60,055 bases of DNA, from the NCBI GenBank assembly GCA_017615245.1, contig JAGAAL010000001.1:1-60055 (forward strand). The letters are read 5' to 3'. Source of the DNA: Bacteroidaceae bacterium. GTDB taxonomy: Bacteria > Bacteroidota > Bacteroidia > Bacteroidales > Bacteroidaceae. Made by a program: the position numbers and the translations under genes. Below, piece after piece: positions 8,135 to 17,571 of the stretch. Below the pieces are notes generated by a model, which saw only the letters and a list, made by a program, of their open reading frames with translations, made no database searches and was not told the origin of the DNA. Every line of letters starts with the position of its first letter. Positions within the stretch are counted from its first letter, which is position 1.

Positions 8135-9274
8135 TTATTCACCTACAACGATTACACAACGGTTCTTATCATTCTCTGGGAATGGCTGAACAGTATCACC
8201 AAATGACTCAACTGTCATACGACTTGCTGCAATGCCCTTCTCCTGAAGAATCTTAGCAACCTTTTCAGCACGCTGCTTAGCATAGCCCTGGTTGATCTTT
8301 GGATTACCAGTGCCCTTGTCGGCATAACCGCTGATAGAGATGCTCTTTGTAGGATACTTGTTACACCATGCAACAATCTTATCGATAGTTGAGTTTGCAG
8401 TAGGATCTGAGAGACGAATTGCATAGAAGAAAGTCTCCTTGAGAGGTTCAACTTCTGCCTGCTTATTAGTATTCTTCTCTACTTCTACATACTTAATAAC
8501 CTCCTTTGGAACCTCAACAATCTTCTCAACTTCAACAACACGGTTGCAAGGCTCTACGACCTTAGAAGTATGAGTTGCGCCAAGAGCGACCTTCACACCT
8601 GCGAGTGCGTTGAAATAGAAGTCTGGATTAGGAGCTTTCTTTGAGTTATAGCGGTCGCTAAGCATGTTTGCCTGAACTTCAAGACCTACAGCAACACGGT
8701 CGCTAACACGGAAGTCTGCAGTAACACCTGCACGTCCGTTCAGACGAACCTTAGTTCCATCCCATACATAACGGAGCCATTGGTCAGCATTTGGGCGGAA
8801 AGCTGTTGCACCTGGATAGAGTGCTGTGAGGGTATTGTTTACCTGAACAGCCTCATCATTGTCGAAAGCGATGTTTGCACCAATGCCTGCAAAAACACCA
8901 AGGTTGAAGAAACGATTTGCCTTATAACCACATACGAGGTTGGAAAGGTTAAGGGTTACATCCAAAGAAGGAGCAACATATTTCCATTTCCATGCATATT
9001 CATTTCCGTCAATAGTAGAACCTGCCTTGCTCTGCCAAGCATTTACAGAAAGGCGAGCACCAACGAGTGGGTTGAAGTTGTAGCCGACAGTTACTTGTGC
9101 GTTTGGAGAAATCAGATCACTAAAATCACGCTCTCCCAAAGTATATTGAGCTCCACCCTGCAACTGGAAATACCAGTGTGGTTTGAATACCTCAATAGTT
9201 TGCTGTTCCTGAGCAGATGCACTCATGATGCCAAGCGCAAGAGCAGCGGTGAATAATACTTTCTTTATATTCAT
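8135..9274 (-). CDS. OmpA family outer-membrane porin with peptidoglycan-binding domain
   Basis: This is a 379-residue protein with signal peptide MNIKKVLFTAALALGIMSASAQ. Residues 25-240 look like an N-terminal beta-barrel (VTVGYNFNPLVGARLSVNAW and similar strands). A linker follows with the repeat VEVEKIVEVPKEVIKYVEVEK. The C-terminal OmpA domain (about 280-379) has the signature SISGYADKGTGNPKINQGYAKQRA, which binds peptidoglycan in the family. It should tie the outer membrane to the cell wall. It follows the coiled-coil lipoprotein gene by 50 bp on the same strand and may be co-transcribed with it. Confidence 0.9.
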   Translation of the reverse strand: MNIKKVLFTAALALGIMSASAQEQQTIEVFKPHWYFQLQGGAQYTLGERDFSDLISPNAQVTVGYNFNPLVGARLSVNAWQSKAGSTIDGNEYAWKWKYVAPSLDVTLNLSNLVCGYKANRFFNLGVFAGIGANIAFDNDEAVQVNNTLTALYPGATAFRPNADQWLRYVWDGTKVRLNGRAGVTADFRVSDRVAVGLEVQANMLSDRYNSKKAPNPDFYFNALAGVKVALGATHTSKVVEPCNRVVEVEKIVEVPKEVIKYVEVEKNTNKQAEVEPLKETFFYAIRLSDPTANSTIDKIVAWCNKYPTKSISISGYADKGTGNPKINQGYAKQRAEKVAKILQEKGIAASRMTVESFGDTVQPFPENDKNRCVIVVGE

Positions 9275-9324
9275 AATTCTTAATATTTTACTTATTTATA
9301 ATATAATAAGGTGTAACTATCGGA

Positions 9325-12213
9325 TTAGTACTGAACATAGTACTTGTGCATAGAGATCTTACCAGAATAGTCAAGAGCAGAGTATGCAACCTCATAAATA
9401 TAACCCTTAGGGAGTGTAGCAACTACTGAACACTGGTTACCATCAATAACAGTATTCATCATGTCACTTGCATTTGCAGTAGTGAGAGCAAGCTTACATG
9501 CAGCATCACCTGCCTGTGCGCTAGCACCACCCTTGAATACGTTAGTAACCGCAATATGCTTCTTGAATGCAGGTGTCAAAATTTCTGCAGTATAAGAAGT
9601 GAGAATGAACTCAACAGTTCCTGCCTTCAACTGGCTGGCTACGCCCTTAGCACGGCTGGCAACCTTCATACCTGTAGCTCTGTTACCTACCAGGAGAATT
9701 GGTTGTATGCGATAATTTCCGTCATTGATGAAGTCAGTTATCTTGTCGTTGAAATAGTCGATATATCTCTTAATATCATTCGTAGAAATCTTATCAACCA
9801 AATCACCTATGTCTGACAAATGAGCGTTAACATAATTGATATAGCTATTAGCATCGTTAACAATCTCCTTCAAGCTCTTAAGCATCTCATTGATATCAGC
9901 AAACTCACCCTGTGCAGCTCCCCACATAGATTTTACTAAGTCACTCAAATCGCAAACATAATAAATATTTTTCGTATAACCATCAACATGGATATCCTGA
10001 GAGAAGTCGATCTCGACATAAGCATCTGGGTCATATACTGCCTCAGGAATTGTTACGGTACCACGCTCAACACCTGACTGATATACCTTATATGTATAAG
10101 TAGGTACAGTAATTTGATCATCCTGAACTTCAAATTTCTTTGAGAAGTCAATCGTGAAGTCCTGACCATCGATAGTAATATCATCGTCAATTTCAACTTT
10201 GAAGAGAGCAAGCTGACCTTCAGTCAATTCCTGCAATTCAATCTTCTTAATCTTGAGACCCTGCAAATCCTTACGCATTTCTCTCATGATTTCATTAGGA
10301 ATCCTGCTCTTAATTCTATCACCAATGCGATCTACAATCTCGATTGCACGTTCATAACCAGGAACAGTATATACATGCTCATCCTGAAGGAATGCATAAG
10401 AGAGTGGCTTAATCGCTGTAGCTGCTATACCATACTGTGAGTATACGCTATGTTCACCATTATAATCAGTCCATGATGCCTTCAAACCCTGTGCTGGAAG
10501 AATACCATCGAACTGGCGATAGAATACATCTGCCAAAGAAGCTAAACCTGCGAATGAACGCTTTTTCACTGCTTCCTTAGCTGCTTCTACCCAACCTTCC
10601 TTAATATTAACCTTTACAGCCTGAATGTCCTCTTCATTCAAGGTAGCTGTTGCAGAATAGAAACCGTTAGTCTCTGCTGAACGAGTATAGCCAAACATGA
10701 GCTCTACGTCATTTTCCTTCTTCAATGGGCTAAGGGTAATCTTTGAAGGATCGTCCTTAGAATTAACAAGTTCAAGAGTCTGACCAGCAAAGTCAACAGA
10801 ACCTGGGTTCACAGTCATGTAAATAGTACCAGCATTGCCTTCTACATCATTGAAGAGAGTGCTGTTACCTGGTTTTCTGTACTGAGAAACAGTCTTAATC
10901 ATGTCCCAATCAGCGTCACTCAAGGTCTGTGAATTCTTTACATAATTAGCAGTTTCCTTTGTTGGGAACACAACTGGGTTATCACTCTGGCCATAGAATG
11001 CCACAAGGACATTTGAGTTAATGCCAAATGGCAATGCAAATGTACCAAATACAGGATTCTCGGTAGCCTGAACAACAATACCTGTGATAAGGCTCTTGAG
11101 AGCTTCGTCAACCTTGTCAAGACGACCTGTAATCGTATCAATTTGGTTAGTGATGGTCTCAATATCCTTTGTATTCTGCTCAACCAAAGCTGCTAGAGCA
11201 TCGATGCTATCCTGAAGAAGCTGATCTGCATCCTGGTATGCCTGCTCCAATGTAGGTATCTTAACATTGAGGATATCGTCAACACTGTCAGTCAAGTCTT
11301 CTAAAGCAATTGCAAGCAAGTCAATCTCATTCTGGAGAAGAGAATCTGCACTAATACGGTTCTTTTCAGCAGTCTTAATTGCTTCGTCGAGTTGCTGGGT
11401 AAAGGTATCAAGGTCATTAACTTGATTACCCAAATCTGACACTGTTCCTTCAAGAGCTTTTACCCAAGTAGAATCATTCTTTGCACGCTCAAGTGCTTCA
11501 TTTGCAATCTTAGAGAAATCATCAACTGTGCTCTCCAATGCATCAATTCGAATAGAATCAGCCTTAGCAAGTGCAAGTGCATAAGCTGCGTCCTTAACAA
11601 CCTGAGTTACCTTAGAATCAAGAGCCAGGAAATCCGACTGCTTTGCATAAAGATCAAGAAGATTGTCTACTTCTGTTTTTGTGTAATAATCCTTAAATTT
11701 ATCAAAGAGAATGCTATCATTCTTGCTAGTAGTTTTCTGCAATGCTTCAAGGGCAGCACCAAGGTCAGTTACTGTATTATTAATAGTGGTAATCTGGCCA
11801 AGGATCTTTGTTATACTACCAGCAATTGCACTTGTAGTATCCTGCAACAAAGCATTGAGAGAATCAATCTGAGCCTGCAAGCCCTTATCTGTTGCACGCA
11901 AAACAGCGATTGAATCAACCAATCTAGTAATCTCCGTCTGGTCAGCCTTTGCGTCAATTGAGTCGTGAAGGCGATCCATTCTGATACCACAATTAGTACG
12001 ACATCTCTGCTGAACTGCTACGATTGAATCTCTCAACTGAGCAATTGTAGCATAATTTGTGGCAATCCAAGTTCTCAGATTTGCATCGTTTTTGTTAAAC
12101 TGAATTAACAAATCGTTGTACTCATCCTCATCGTAATCCTTACAAGAGTCGAATACACTCATGCTAAACAACACCATTGAAAGCATGAAAACGGAAGTAA
12201 GAAATTTCTTCAT
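9325..12213 (-). CDS. Large coiled-coil lipoprotein, predicted surface-exposed
   Basis: This is a 962-residue protein with a lipoprotein signal: a hydrophobic segment ending VFDSC, with Cys at residue 24, then KDYDEDEYND. The acidic residues right after the Cys resemble the Bacteroidetes lipoprotein export signal that sends lipoproteins to the cell surface. Residues about 35-390 are heptad-rich (LQAQIDSLNALLQDTTSAI and similar) and predict a long coiled coil. The rest is a mixed globular part ending KISMHKYYVQY. The role is unknown. Adhesin, stalk or envelope scaffold are possibilities. It heads a possible unit with the OmpA gene and has its own promoter facing yicC. Confidence 0.75.
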   Translation of the reverse strand: MKKFLTSVFMLSMVLFSMSVFDSCKDYDEDEYNDLLIQFNKNDANLRTWIATNYATIAQLRDSIVAVQQRCRTNCGIRMDRLHDSIDAKADQTEITRLVDSIAVLRATDKGLQAQIDSLNALLQDTTSAIAGSITKILGQITTINNTVTDLGAALEALQKTTSKNDSILFDKFKDYYTKTEVDNLLDLYAKQSDFLALDSKVTQVVKDAAYALALAKADSIRIDALESTVDDFSKIANEALERAKNDSTWVKALEGTVSDLGNQVNDLDTFTQQLDEAIKTAEKNRISADSLLQNEIDLLAIALEDLTDSVDDILNVKIPTLEQAYQDADQLLQDSIDALAALVEQNTKDIETITNQIDTITGRLDKVDEALKSLITGIVVQATENPVFGTFALPFGINSNVLVAFYGQSDNPVVFPTKETANYVKNSQTLSDADWDMIKTVSQYRKPGNSTLFNDVEGNAGTIYMTVNPGSVDFAGQTLELVNSKDDPSKITLSPLKKENDVELMFGYTRSAETNGFYSATATLNEEDIQAVKVNIKEGWVEAAKEAVKKRSFAGLASLADVFYRQFDGILPAQGLKASWTDYNGEHSVYSQYGIAATAIKPLSYAFLQDEHVYTVPGYERAIEIVDRIGDRIKSRIPNEIMREMRKDLQGLKIKKIELQELTEGQLALFKVEIDDDITIDGQDFTIDFSKKFEVQDDQITVPTYTYKVYQSGVERGTVTIPEAVYDPDAYVEIDFSQDIHVDGYTKNIYYVCDLSDLVKSMWGAAQGEFADINEMLKSLKEIVNDANSYINYVNAHLSDIGDLVDKISTNDIKRYIDYFNDKITDFINDGNYRIQPILLVGNRATGMKVASRAKGVASQLKAGTVEFILTSYTAEILTPAFKKHIAVTNVFKGGASAQAGDAACKLALTTANASDMMNTVIDGNQCSVVATLPKGYIYEVAYSALDYSGKISMHKYYVQY

Positions 12214-12317
12214 TTTGTTTGATTTTTGTTTAATTAAAAAATTATTTTAGTAACTATTTGTAATATTATCAGTCGTTAATTTAAAACACGGGACATTATA
12301 ACTGCCCAAAATCGTTG

Positions 12318-12347
12318 CAAAGATACACATTTTATATTAACGGCAAA
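12318..12347 (-). promoter_or_regulatory. Promoter of coiled-coil lipoprotein gene
   Basis: The minus strand shows TATCTTTG (12318-12325) and TTTG (12344-12347), 18 bp apart. About 100 nt of AT-rich leader separate it from the ATG at 12213. Confidence 0.6.
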
Positions 12348-12462
12348 CACTTTTTTCTAAAAAATTGCTAAAAAACGATGTAAATTGTTTGAATTTTGTG
12401 TTTTTGAGCCTATTTTGGGGTATTTTTCAACAGTTCACCTATTATATTTACATATAATTTCT

Positions 12463-12470
12463 TAACTTTG
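12463..12470 (+). promoter_or_regulatory. -7 box of the yicC-gmk-nadD operon
   Basis: TAACTTTG lies 24 nt before the chosen yicC ATG. No good -33 TTTG is visible at the normal distance. The longer ORF form starts inside this box, which argues for the ATG at 12495. Confidence 0.6.
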
Positions 12471-12494
12471 CACTCGCAAAAAGACATACATCAT

Positions 12495-13385
12495 ATGATA
12501 TTATCAATGACTGGCTACGGAAAAAGCGTAGCAAATTTCAATGGGAAAAAGATTCATGTTGAAATCAAATCGCTCAACTCAAAAGCACTCGATTTATCAA
12601 CACGTATCGCCCCTCTTTATCGTGAGAAAGAAATAGAGATACGTAACTATATCGCAGCCGAACTTGAGCGAGGCAAAGTAGATTTTGTCCTTTGGATTGA
12701 AAAAGACGAAACACAAAGCGCCACACCCATCAACACCGCATTGGTTTTAGATTATTACAAACAAATCAAGGAATTGGCTGCCACTTTAAACCTCGACATG
12801 TCAGGGCTCCAGACCGCAAACGAATGGATGAAAACACTTCTTCGTATGCCAGAAGTGCTTACGCGCACAGAAATAGAAGAACTGTCTGACGAAGAATGGG
12901 CAATTGTTTTCGCTGCTGTCAAAGAGGCTGTTGCCAATTTGGTTGAATTCCGCAAACAGGAAGGTGTGGCTTTAGCAAAAAAGTTCCAGGAAAAAATCGA
13001 CAACATCTCTGCTTTGTTAGCAAGTATTGAACCATTCGAAAAGGAACGTACCGAAAAGATTCGTCAGCGCATCGTAGCCAATCTCACTCAATTCATTGGT
13101 ATCGACTACGACAACAACAGACTTGAACAAGAGATGATTTACTATATTGAGAAACTCGACATTTCAGAAGAAAAACAGCGCCTAACCAACCACATCAAGT
13201 ATTTTGCCGAAACGATGGCAACTGGTCATGGGCAAGGCAAAAAACTTGGGTTTATTGCACAGGAAATGGGTAGAGAGATCAACACAACTGGCAGCAAATC
13301 CAATCAAGCAGAAATGCAAAATATTGTCGTCAAGATGAAGGACGAGCTTGAACAGATTAAAGAACAAGTGCTAAACGTATTGTAA
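12495..13385 (+). CDS. yicC: YicC/YloC family endoribonuclease
   Basis: The protein has about 296 residues. It opens MILSMTGYGKSV, the hallmark of the YicC family (endoribonucleases in E. coli and B. subtilis), and includes the conserved segment EIKSLNSKALDLSTRI. The C-terminal DUF1732 part contains ETMATGHGQGKKLGFIAQEMGREINTTGSKSN, which is close to invariant in the family. It sits directly upstream of gmk, a pairing seen in many phyla. The start at 12495 is chosen over 12468 because the latter falls within the promoter. Confidence 0.93.
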   Translation: MILSMTGYGKSVANFNGKKIHVEIKSLNSKALDLSTRIAPLYREKEIEIRNYIAAELERGKVDFVLWIEKDETQSATPINTALVLDYYKQIKELAATLNLDMSGLQTANEWMKTLLRMPEVLTRTEIEELSDEEWAIVFAAVKEAVANLVEFRKQEGVALAKKFQEKIDNISALLASIEPFEKERTEKIRQRIVANLTQFIGIDYDNNRLEQEMIYYIEKLDISEEKQRLTNHIKYFAETMATGHGQGKKLGFIAQEMGREINTTGSKSNQAEMQNIVVKMKDELEQIKEQVLNVL

Positions 13386-13388
13386 ACC

Positions 13389-13967
13389 ATGCAACAAGGT
13401 AAACTTTTCATCATTGCAGCGCCCTCTGGCACAGGCAAGTCCACCATTGTAAAATACTTGATGGAACAAGACCTCAACATGCATTTCTCCATCTCTTTAA
13501 CAACACGTTCTCCTCGTGGGAAAGAGAAAAATGGTGTAGAGTATTTCTTCACTTCTGTGGAAGATTTCCGCACCCATATTACAAACAACGACTTCATCGA
13601 ATACGAGGAAGTCTATGCCGGTTGTTTTTATGGCACCCTGAAATCGCAGGTCGAGAAGCAGATTGCCCAAGGGCAAAACGTAATCTTCGATGTAGACGTC
13701 AATGGAGGCATCAATATCAAGAACCATTTTGGAGATGAGGCACTTAGTATCTTCATCATGCCGCCCAGCATACAAGAACTGCGTAATCGTCTGGAAAAAC
13801 GCGGCACAGATAGCGCAGAGGTGATTGACCAGCGTATTGCAAGAGCAGAATACGAAATCAGCCAAGCTCCTTTTTTCGACAAGACTGTCATCAATGATGA
13901 TTTAGCAATTGCCAAATCAGAAGTGCTTGAATTAGTCAAGAATTTTCTCAACCAGCAGGAATTATAA
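13389..13967 (+). CDS. gmk: Guanylate kinase
   Basis: This is a 192-residue kinase that converts GMP to GDP with ATP. The P-loop IIAAPSGTGKST is near residues 7-18. The GMP-binding signature begins SLTTRSPRGKEKNGVEYFF and continues to EYEEVYAGCFYGT. VIFDVDVNGG (Walker B-like) follows. Length is normal. It begins 3 bp after the yicC stop, so the two are almost certainly co-translated, and nadD follows 23 bp later. Confidence 0.97.
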   Translation: MQQGKLFIIAAPSGTGKSTIVKYLMEQDLNMHFSISLTTRSPRGKEKNGVEYFFTSVEDFRTHITNNDFIEYEEVYAGCFYGTLKSQVEKQIAQGQNVIFDVDVNGGINIKNHFGDEALSIFIMPPSIQELRNRLEKRGTDSAEVIDQRIARAEYEISQAPFFDKTVINDDLAIAKSEVLELVKNFLNQQEL

Positions 13968-13990
13968 CTATTAATAAGTCATTGAATTCC

Positions 13991-14554
13991 ATGCGTATTG
14001 CAATTTACGGAGGAACATTCAACCCCATCCACATCGGACACACCTCGTTGGCGCAGTCTTTAGTTGAAAAACAGATTGTAGACGAGGTGTGGTTGATGGT
14101 TTCACCTCAGAATCCACATAAAGGGCCTGATGCTGCGCCCTATGAAGATCGGCTTGCGATGGCGCAACTTGCGACACAAGAGATGGAAGGCATTCGAGTG
14201 AGTGACTTCGAACGCAATCTACCCATTCCTTCTTACACCTACACTACACTCACACTACTCTCAGAGCAATATCCACAACACCAGTTCCATTTGGTGATAG
14301 GAGCGGACAATTGGGAAAACTTCCCTCGCTGGTACCATGCTACAGATATCCTCAGCACCTACCCCATTCTGATTTATCCACGTCCCAATTACCCTATTGA
14401 TATTTCTACTGCACCAGAAGAATCTTCTGTCACGATAGTAGACAGTCTTTTGTACGATATCAGCAGCACAGACATTCGCAAGCACAAAAAACTGAGAAAG
14501 ATAAACCCTGACGTACTTAAATACATCAGGGCTCACCACCTATACAATTTTTGA
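13991..14554 (+). CDS. nadD: Nicotinate-nucleotide adenylyltransferase
   Basis: The protein has about 187 residues and transfers AMP from ATP to nicotinate mononucleotide in NAD synthesis. The nucleotidyltransferase motif GGTFNPIHIGH is at the N-terminus, and the second motif SSTDIRKHKK is near residue 160. The start at 13991 (MRIAIYGGTF) is preferred over the ATG three codons upstream. It is the last gene of the yicC-gmk-nadD unit, as in other Bacteroidetes. Confidence 0.95.
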   Translation: MRIAIYGGTFNPIHIGHTSLAQSLVEKQIVDEVWLMVSPQNPHKGPDAAPYEDRLAMAQLATQEMEGIRVSDFERNLPIPSYTYTTLTLLSEQYPQHQFHLVIGADNWENFPRWYHATDILSTYPILIYPRPNYPIDISTAPEESSVTIVDSLLYDISSTDIRKHKKLRKINPDVLKYIRAHHLYNF

Positions 14555-14579
14555 TTCCAATAAACGGGAATTGTTTTTT
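14554..14579 (+). terminator. Weak terminator-like hairpin after nadD
   Basis: ATTCC (14554-14558) pairs with GGAAT (14567-14571) across 8 nt, and a TTGTTTTTT run follows. The stem is only 5 bp. The position, just after nadD and before the convergent thiL stop, fits a terminator. Confidence 0.35.
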
Positions 14580-14625
14580 CCATTAAGGAGAAAATCTGTT
14601 ACTATTAAGGGTAACAAAAAAGAAC

Positions 14626-15684
14626 CTACGATTCATTCTTCAAAGGGTTCCATCCTTGTGCCTTCAAATCAAACACACTACCGTCACGCGTAATCAGCAC
14701 TTTGCCGTCTTCCGCTTTAGTGATATATCCTATCATACGCACATCTTCCAACTTCTCTATCTTCTCTTTGTCTGTCAAAGCTACTGTAAACAAGAGTTCG
14801 TAATCCTCCCCTCCATTCAACGCACATGTCGTTACATTCATGTTGAATTCCTCAGCCTGCGAGGCTGTTTCATAATCCAAAGGGATATGTTCTTCGTAGA
14901 TTCTGCATCCACAGTTGCTTTGCTCACAGATATGCATCAATTCGCTCGACAATCCATCCGAGATATCCATCATTGATGTAGGTTGGATGCCCTTTTCTTG
15001 CAATTTCAGGATAATATCACGTCGTGCTTCAGGCTTCAACTGACGCTCCAACAAGTACTCCTTACCAGCAAAGTCCGGCTGAGCCATCTCAAGGGTTTCG
15101 TTGCCATGATGCTCCTGCAACTGCTGATAATAGACCGCCTTCTCGCGCTCCAACAACTGTAGGCCCATATAAGCAGCACCCAAATTACCTGTCACACAAA
15201 TCAGGTCTCCTTGTTTGGCTCCATCACGACAGACAGCCTTACCTTTCTCTACATCACCAATACAGGTAATGCTGATGGTGAGTCCCGTCATCGAACTGGT
15301 GGTATCTCCTCCCACAATATCCACACCATGTGCCTCACAAGCTAGTTGCAGACCATTGTAGAATTCCTCCATGTCCTCTACTGAGAAACGCTGACTGATA
15401 CCCAGACTGACCGTAATTTGTCGAGGCATTCCACCCATCGCGTACACATCGCTAAAGTTCACCATCGCCGACTTATATCCCAGATGTTTCAAGGGCACAT
15501 AAGTCAAGTCGAAGTGTACACCTTCCAACAACAAGTCTGTCGTTACCAGTACATCCTTCTCTTGCGGATAGTGTAACACTGCACAATCATCTCCCACTCC
15601 CTTCTGAGTAGAGTGATTCTGCAGCTTCACAGTTGACGTAAGATGTTTAATCAGGCCGAATTCTCCTAACTCCTCTATCTTCAT
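14626..15684 (-). CDS. thiL: Thiamine-monophosphate kinase
   Basis: This is a 352-residue member of the PurM/ThiL fold that phosphorylates thiamine monophosphate to thiamine pyrophosphate. Motifs are GVGDDCAVL near residue 30, DLLLEGVHFDL, VDIVGGDTTSS near 122 and MDISDGLSSEL near 244. Length is slightly above average but normal for Bacteroidetes. It starts 2 bp after the purine nucleoside phosphorylase stop and is the last gene of a minus-strand run. No TPP riboswitch is evident, which fits its position far from thiamine biosynthesis genes. Confidence 0.95.
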   Translation of the reverse strand: MKIEELGEFGLIKHLTSTVKLQNHSTQKGVGDDCAVLHYPQEKDVLVTTDLLLEGVHFDLTYVPLKHLGYKSAMVNFSDVYAMGGMPRQITVSLGISQRFSVEDMEEFYNGLQLACEAHGVDIVGGDTTSSMTGLTISITCIGDVEKGKAVCRDGAKQGDLICVTGNLGAAYMGLQLLEREKAVYYQQLQEHHGNETLEMAQPDFAGKEYLLERQLKPEARRDIILKLQEKGIQPTSMMDISDGLSSELMHICEQSNCGCRIYEEHIPLDYETASQAEEFNMNVTTCALNGGEDYELLFTVALTDKEKIEKLEDVRMIGYITKAEDGKVLITRDGSVFDLKAQGWNPLKNES

Positions 15685-15686
15685 TC

Positions 15687-16496
15687 CTATACTTTTTTAA
15701 TCAATTCTTTCATCAATGCAGTCATGCGTGGCTGGGCTGCATCAGCAGCAGCCTGTACTTCTTCGTGACTCACACTGACAGCCTGATCGAAACCACCCAA
15801 ATCCGTGATGACAGAGATACCAAAGACACGAATACCGCAATGAACGGCCACAATCACCTCTGGCACAGTCGACATACCTACTGCATCAGCTCCCATACCT
15901 CTAAACATACGATACTCGGCTGGAGTTTCAAAAGTAGGGCCTTGCGTACCAAGATATACGCCCTTAAAGATCTTAATGCCTAATCGGTCGGCTGCCTCTT
16001 CTACGATTTTGATGAACTCAGGGTCATATGCCTGATGCATACTTGGGAAACGTGGACCAGTAGGGAAATTCTTTCCTCTCAGCGGATGCTCTGGGAACAT
16101 GTTAATATGATCTTTCAACACCAGCAGATCGCCCACGCTGAAGAGAGGATTCATACCTCCTGCAGCATTGCTGACAAACAGGTTCTTGATACCCAGCTCG
16201 TACATCACACGTACGGGAAAGGTTACTTCCTTCATCGAATAGCCTTCATAGTAGTGGAAACGACCTTGCATCGCAATGATTTCCTTACCACCCAACTTAC
16301 CAAAAAGCATTTTCCCACTATGTCCCTCTACGGTTGATACAGGCATATTGGGTATTTCACTATAAGAGATTTCTGTTTCCACCTCGATTTCGTCTGCGAG
16401 ATGTCCCAGTCCGGAACCCAGAATGATGGCTGTTTCCGGCTTACTTGTCATCCGTTCCTTGAGGAACGTTGCTGTTTCTTGAATTTTTGCGTACAT
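15687..16496 (-). CDS. Purine nucleoside phosphorylase (trimeric, PNP/MTAP family)
   Basis: This is a 269-residue enzyme that splits purine nucleosides with phosphate to base and pentose 1-phosphate. The N-terminal phosphate-binding loop is AIILGSGLGHLADEIE. The conserved QGRFHYYEGY and FVSNAAGGMN follow. YLGTQGPTFETPAEYRMFRGMGADAVGMSTVPE carries the purine-site Glu and the Met-Ser pair. Its coding start overlaps the 3' end of lpxK by 56 bp. The first in-frame ATG (16496) is kept because it gives the expected N-terminus. Confidence 0.94.
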   Translation of the reverse strand: MYAKIQETATFLKERMTSKPETAIILGSGLGHLADEIEVETEISYSEIPNMPVSTVEGHSGKMLFGKLGGKEIIAMQGRFHYYEGYSMKEVTFPVRVMYELGIKNLFVSNAAGGMNPLFSVGDLLVLKDHINMFPEHPLRGKNFPTGPRFPSMHQAYDPEFIKIVEEAADRLGIKIFKGVYLGTQGPTFETPAEYRMFRGMGADAVGMSTVPEVIVAVHCGIRVFGISVITDLGGFDQAVSVSHEEVQAAADAAQPRMTALMKELIKKV

Positions 16497-17520
16497 AGTC
16501 TAATATTTGTTGGTTAAAGATTGTTTCTGCTTGTTGCAACACCTCCACCTCAATCGGTAAGGTGTACACCTTTTTCTTGATAGTCAACTGGCTCAAATCC
16601 AGTCTCGCTTTGTCCTTCTCGGTTGTTACCACGATACTTGGTTTGTCATCTGGTAATTGCTGATAGGCTGCTTCGATGCGTTCATAATCCTGTGGAGAGA
16701 AAGCATGATGGTCGTCAAACTGAATCGTTGTTACGTTTGTCTGCTCCTTTAGCATCTGCTCCATCGGCGTAGCGTCAGCAATACCTGTCACCATCAGCAC
16801 ACGATACTGATTCAACTGACTCAGCGGGATGATTTTCTCGTCTTGGTACAAATCCCCATAGCGGAATCTGGTAAAATACAACTGCTGAAAGTCTTGAATA
16901 CACAGTCTTTCCCGATATTCTCGTACAGACACTTCGTCCAACTCCCCATTCAGCTTCGTCACCATCACCACATCTGCCCGCTTCAGCCCTCCTGCATTCT
17001 CACGTAGTCGTCCTGCTGGCAACAGATAATCCTTATCTATCGGCCGATTACTGTCCACCAATACGATGTTCAGTCCCGCCTTTATTCGTCTATGCTGGAA
17101 GGCATCATCCAAGAGAATCACATCCACATCAGCGGTTTCCTTGCCATTCATCAGACGTTCCACACCCTCACAGCGGTCCGCATCCACAGCAACTATCAGG
17201 TCGGGGAATTTCGACTTCATCTGATAGGGTTCATCGCCTATATCTGCTGCTGTCGAGGTTGCTGTAGCCAACATAAATCCTTGTGTTTTCCGTTTATAGC
17301 CTCTACTTAGTACCGCCACCTTATATCCTTCCCGCTGAAGCAGCCGAATCAAGTACTCCGTATGGGGTGTCTTGCCTGTACCGCCTACCGTCAGATTGCC
17401 TACACATATAATGGGTAAATCATAGGACTTCGTTTTCAGAATCCTATGATTATACATGAAGTTGCGCACCGATGTCACCCCATCATATATCCACGCTAAT
17501 GGTAGTAACAGACTATACAT
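16441..17520 (-). CDS. lpxK: Tetraacyldisaccharide 4'-kinase
   Basis: This is a 359-residue LpxK, which phosphorylates lipid A disaccharide at the 4' position on the inner face of the cytoplasmic membrane. A short N-terminal hydrophobic segment (MYSLLLPLAWIYDGV) is followed by ICVGNLTVGGTGKTPHTEYL with the P-loop GGTGKTP. LDDAFQHRRI (Walker B-like) and a C-terminal TTEKDKARL motif are also present. Its last 56 bp overlap the start of the phosphorylase gene, and it lies 51 bp after sppA, a neighbour in many Bacteroidetes. Confidence 0.95.
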   Translation of the reverse strand: MYSLLLPLAWIYDGVTSVRNFMYNHRILKTKSYDLPIICVGNLTVGGTGKTPHTEYLIRLLQREGYKVAVLSRGYKRKTQGFMLATATSTAADIGDEPYQMKSKFPDLIVAVDADRCEGVERLMNGKETADVDVILLDDAFQHRRIKAGLNIVLVDSNRPIDKDYLLPAGRLRENAGGLKRADVVMVTKLNGELDEVSVREYRERLCIQDFQQLYFTRFRYGDLYQDEKIIPLSQLNQYRVLMVTGIADATPMEQMLKEQTNVTTIQFDDHHAFSPQDYERIEAAYQQLPDDKPSIVVTTEKDKARLDLSQLTIKKKVYTLPIEVEVLQQAETIFNQQILDYVRKNSRNSNVPQGTDDK

Positions 17521-17571
17521 AACAAGTCAGTCCAGGCATTCCGCCCTACGGAACACCTGGACCTATGTTGC

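Noticed and set aside
9305-9319. 15-bp match TAATAAGGTGTAACT shared with about 36630
   Set aside because: It is short, AT-rich and in opposite orientation relative to the neighbouring genes; chance is likely.
16441-16496. 56-bp lpxK-phosphorylase overlap as a sign of a wrong start
   Set aside because: The overlapping start gives the normal phosphorylase N-terminus, and no later start keeps the family opening, so the overlap is accepted as real.
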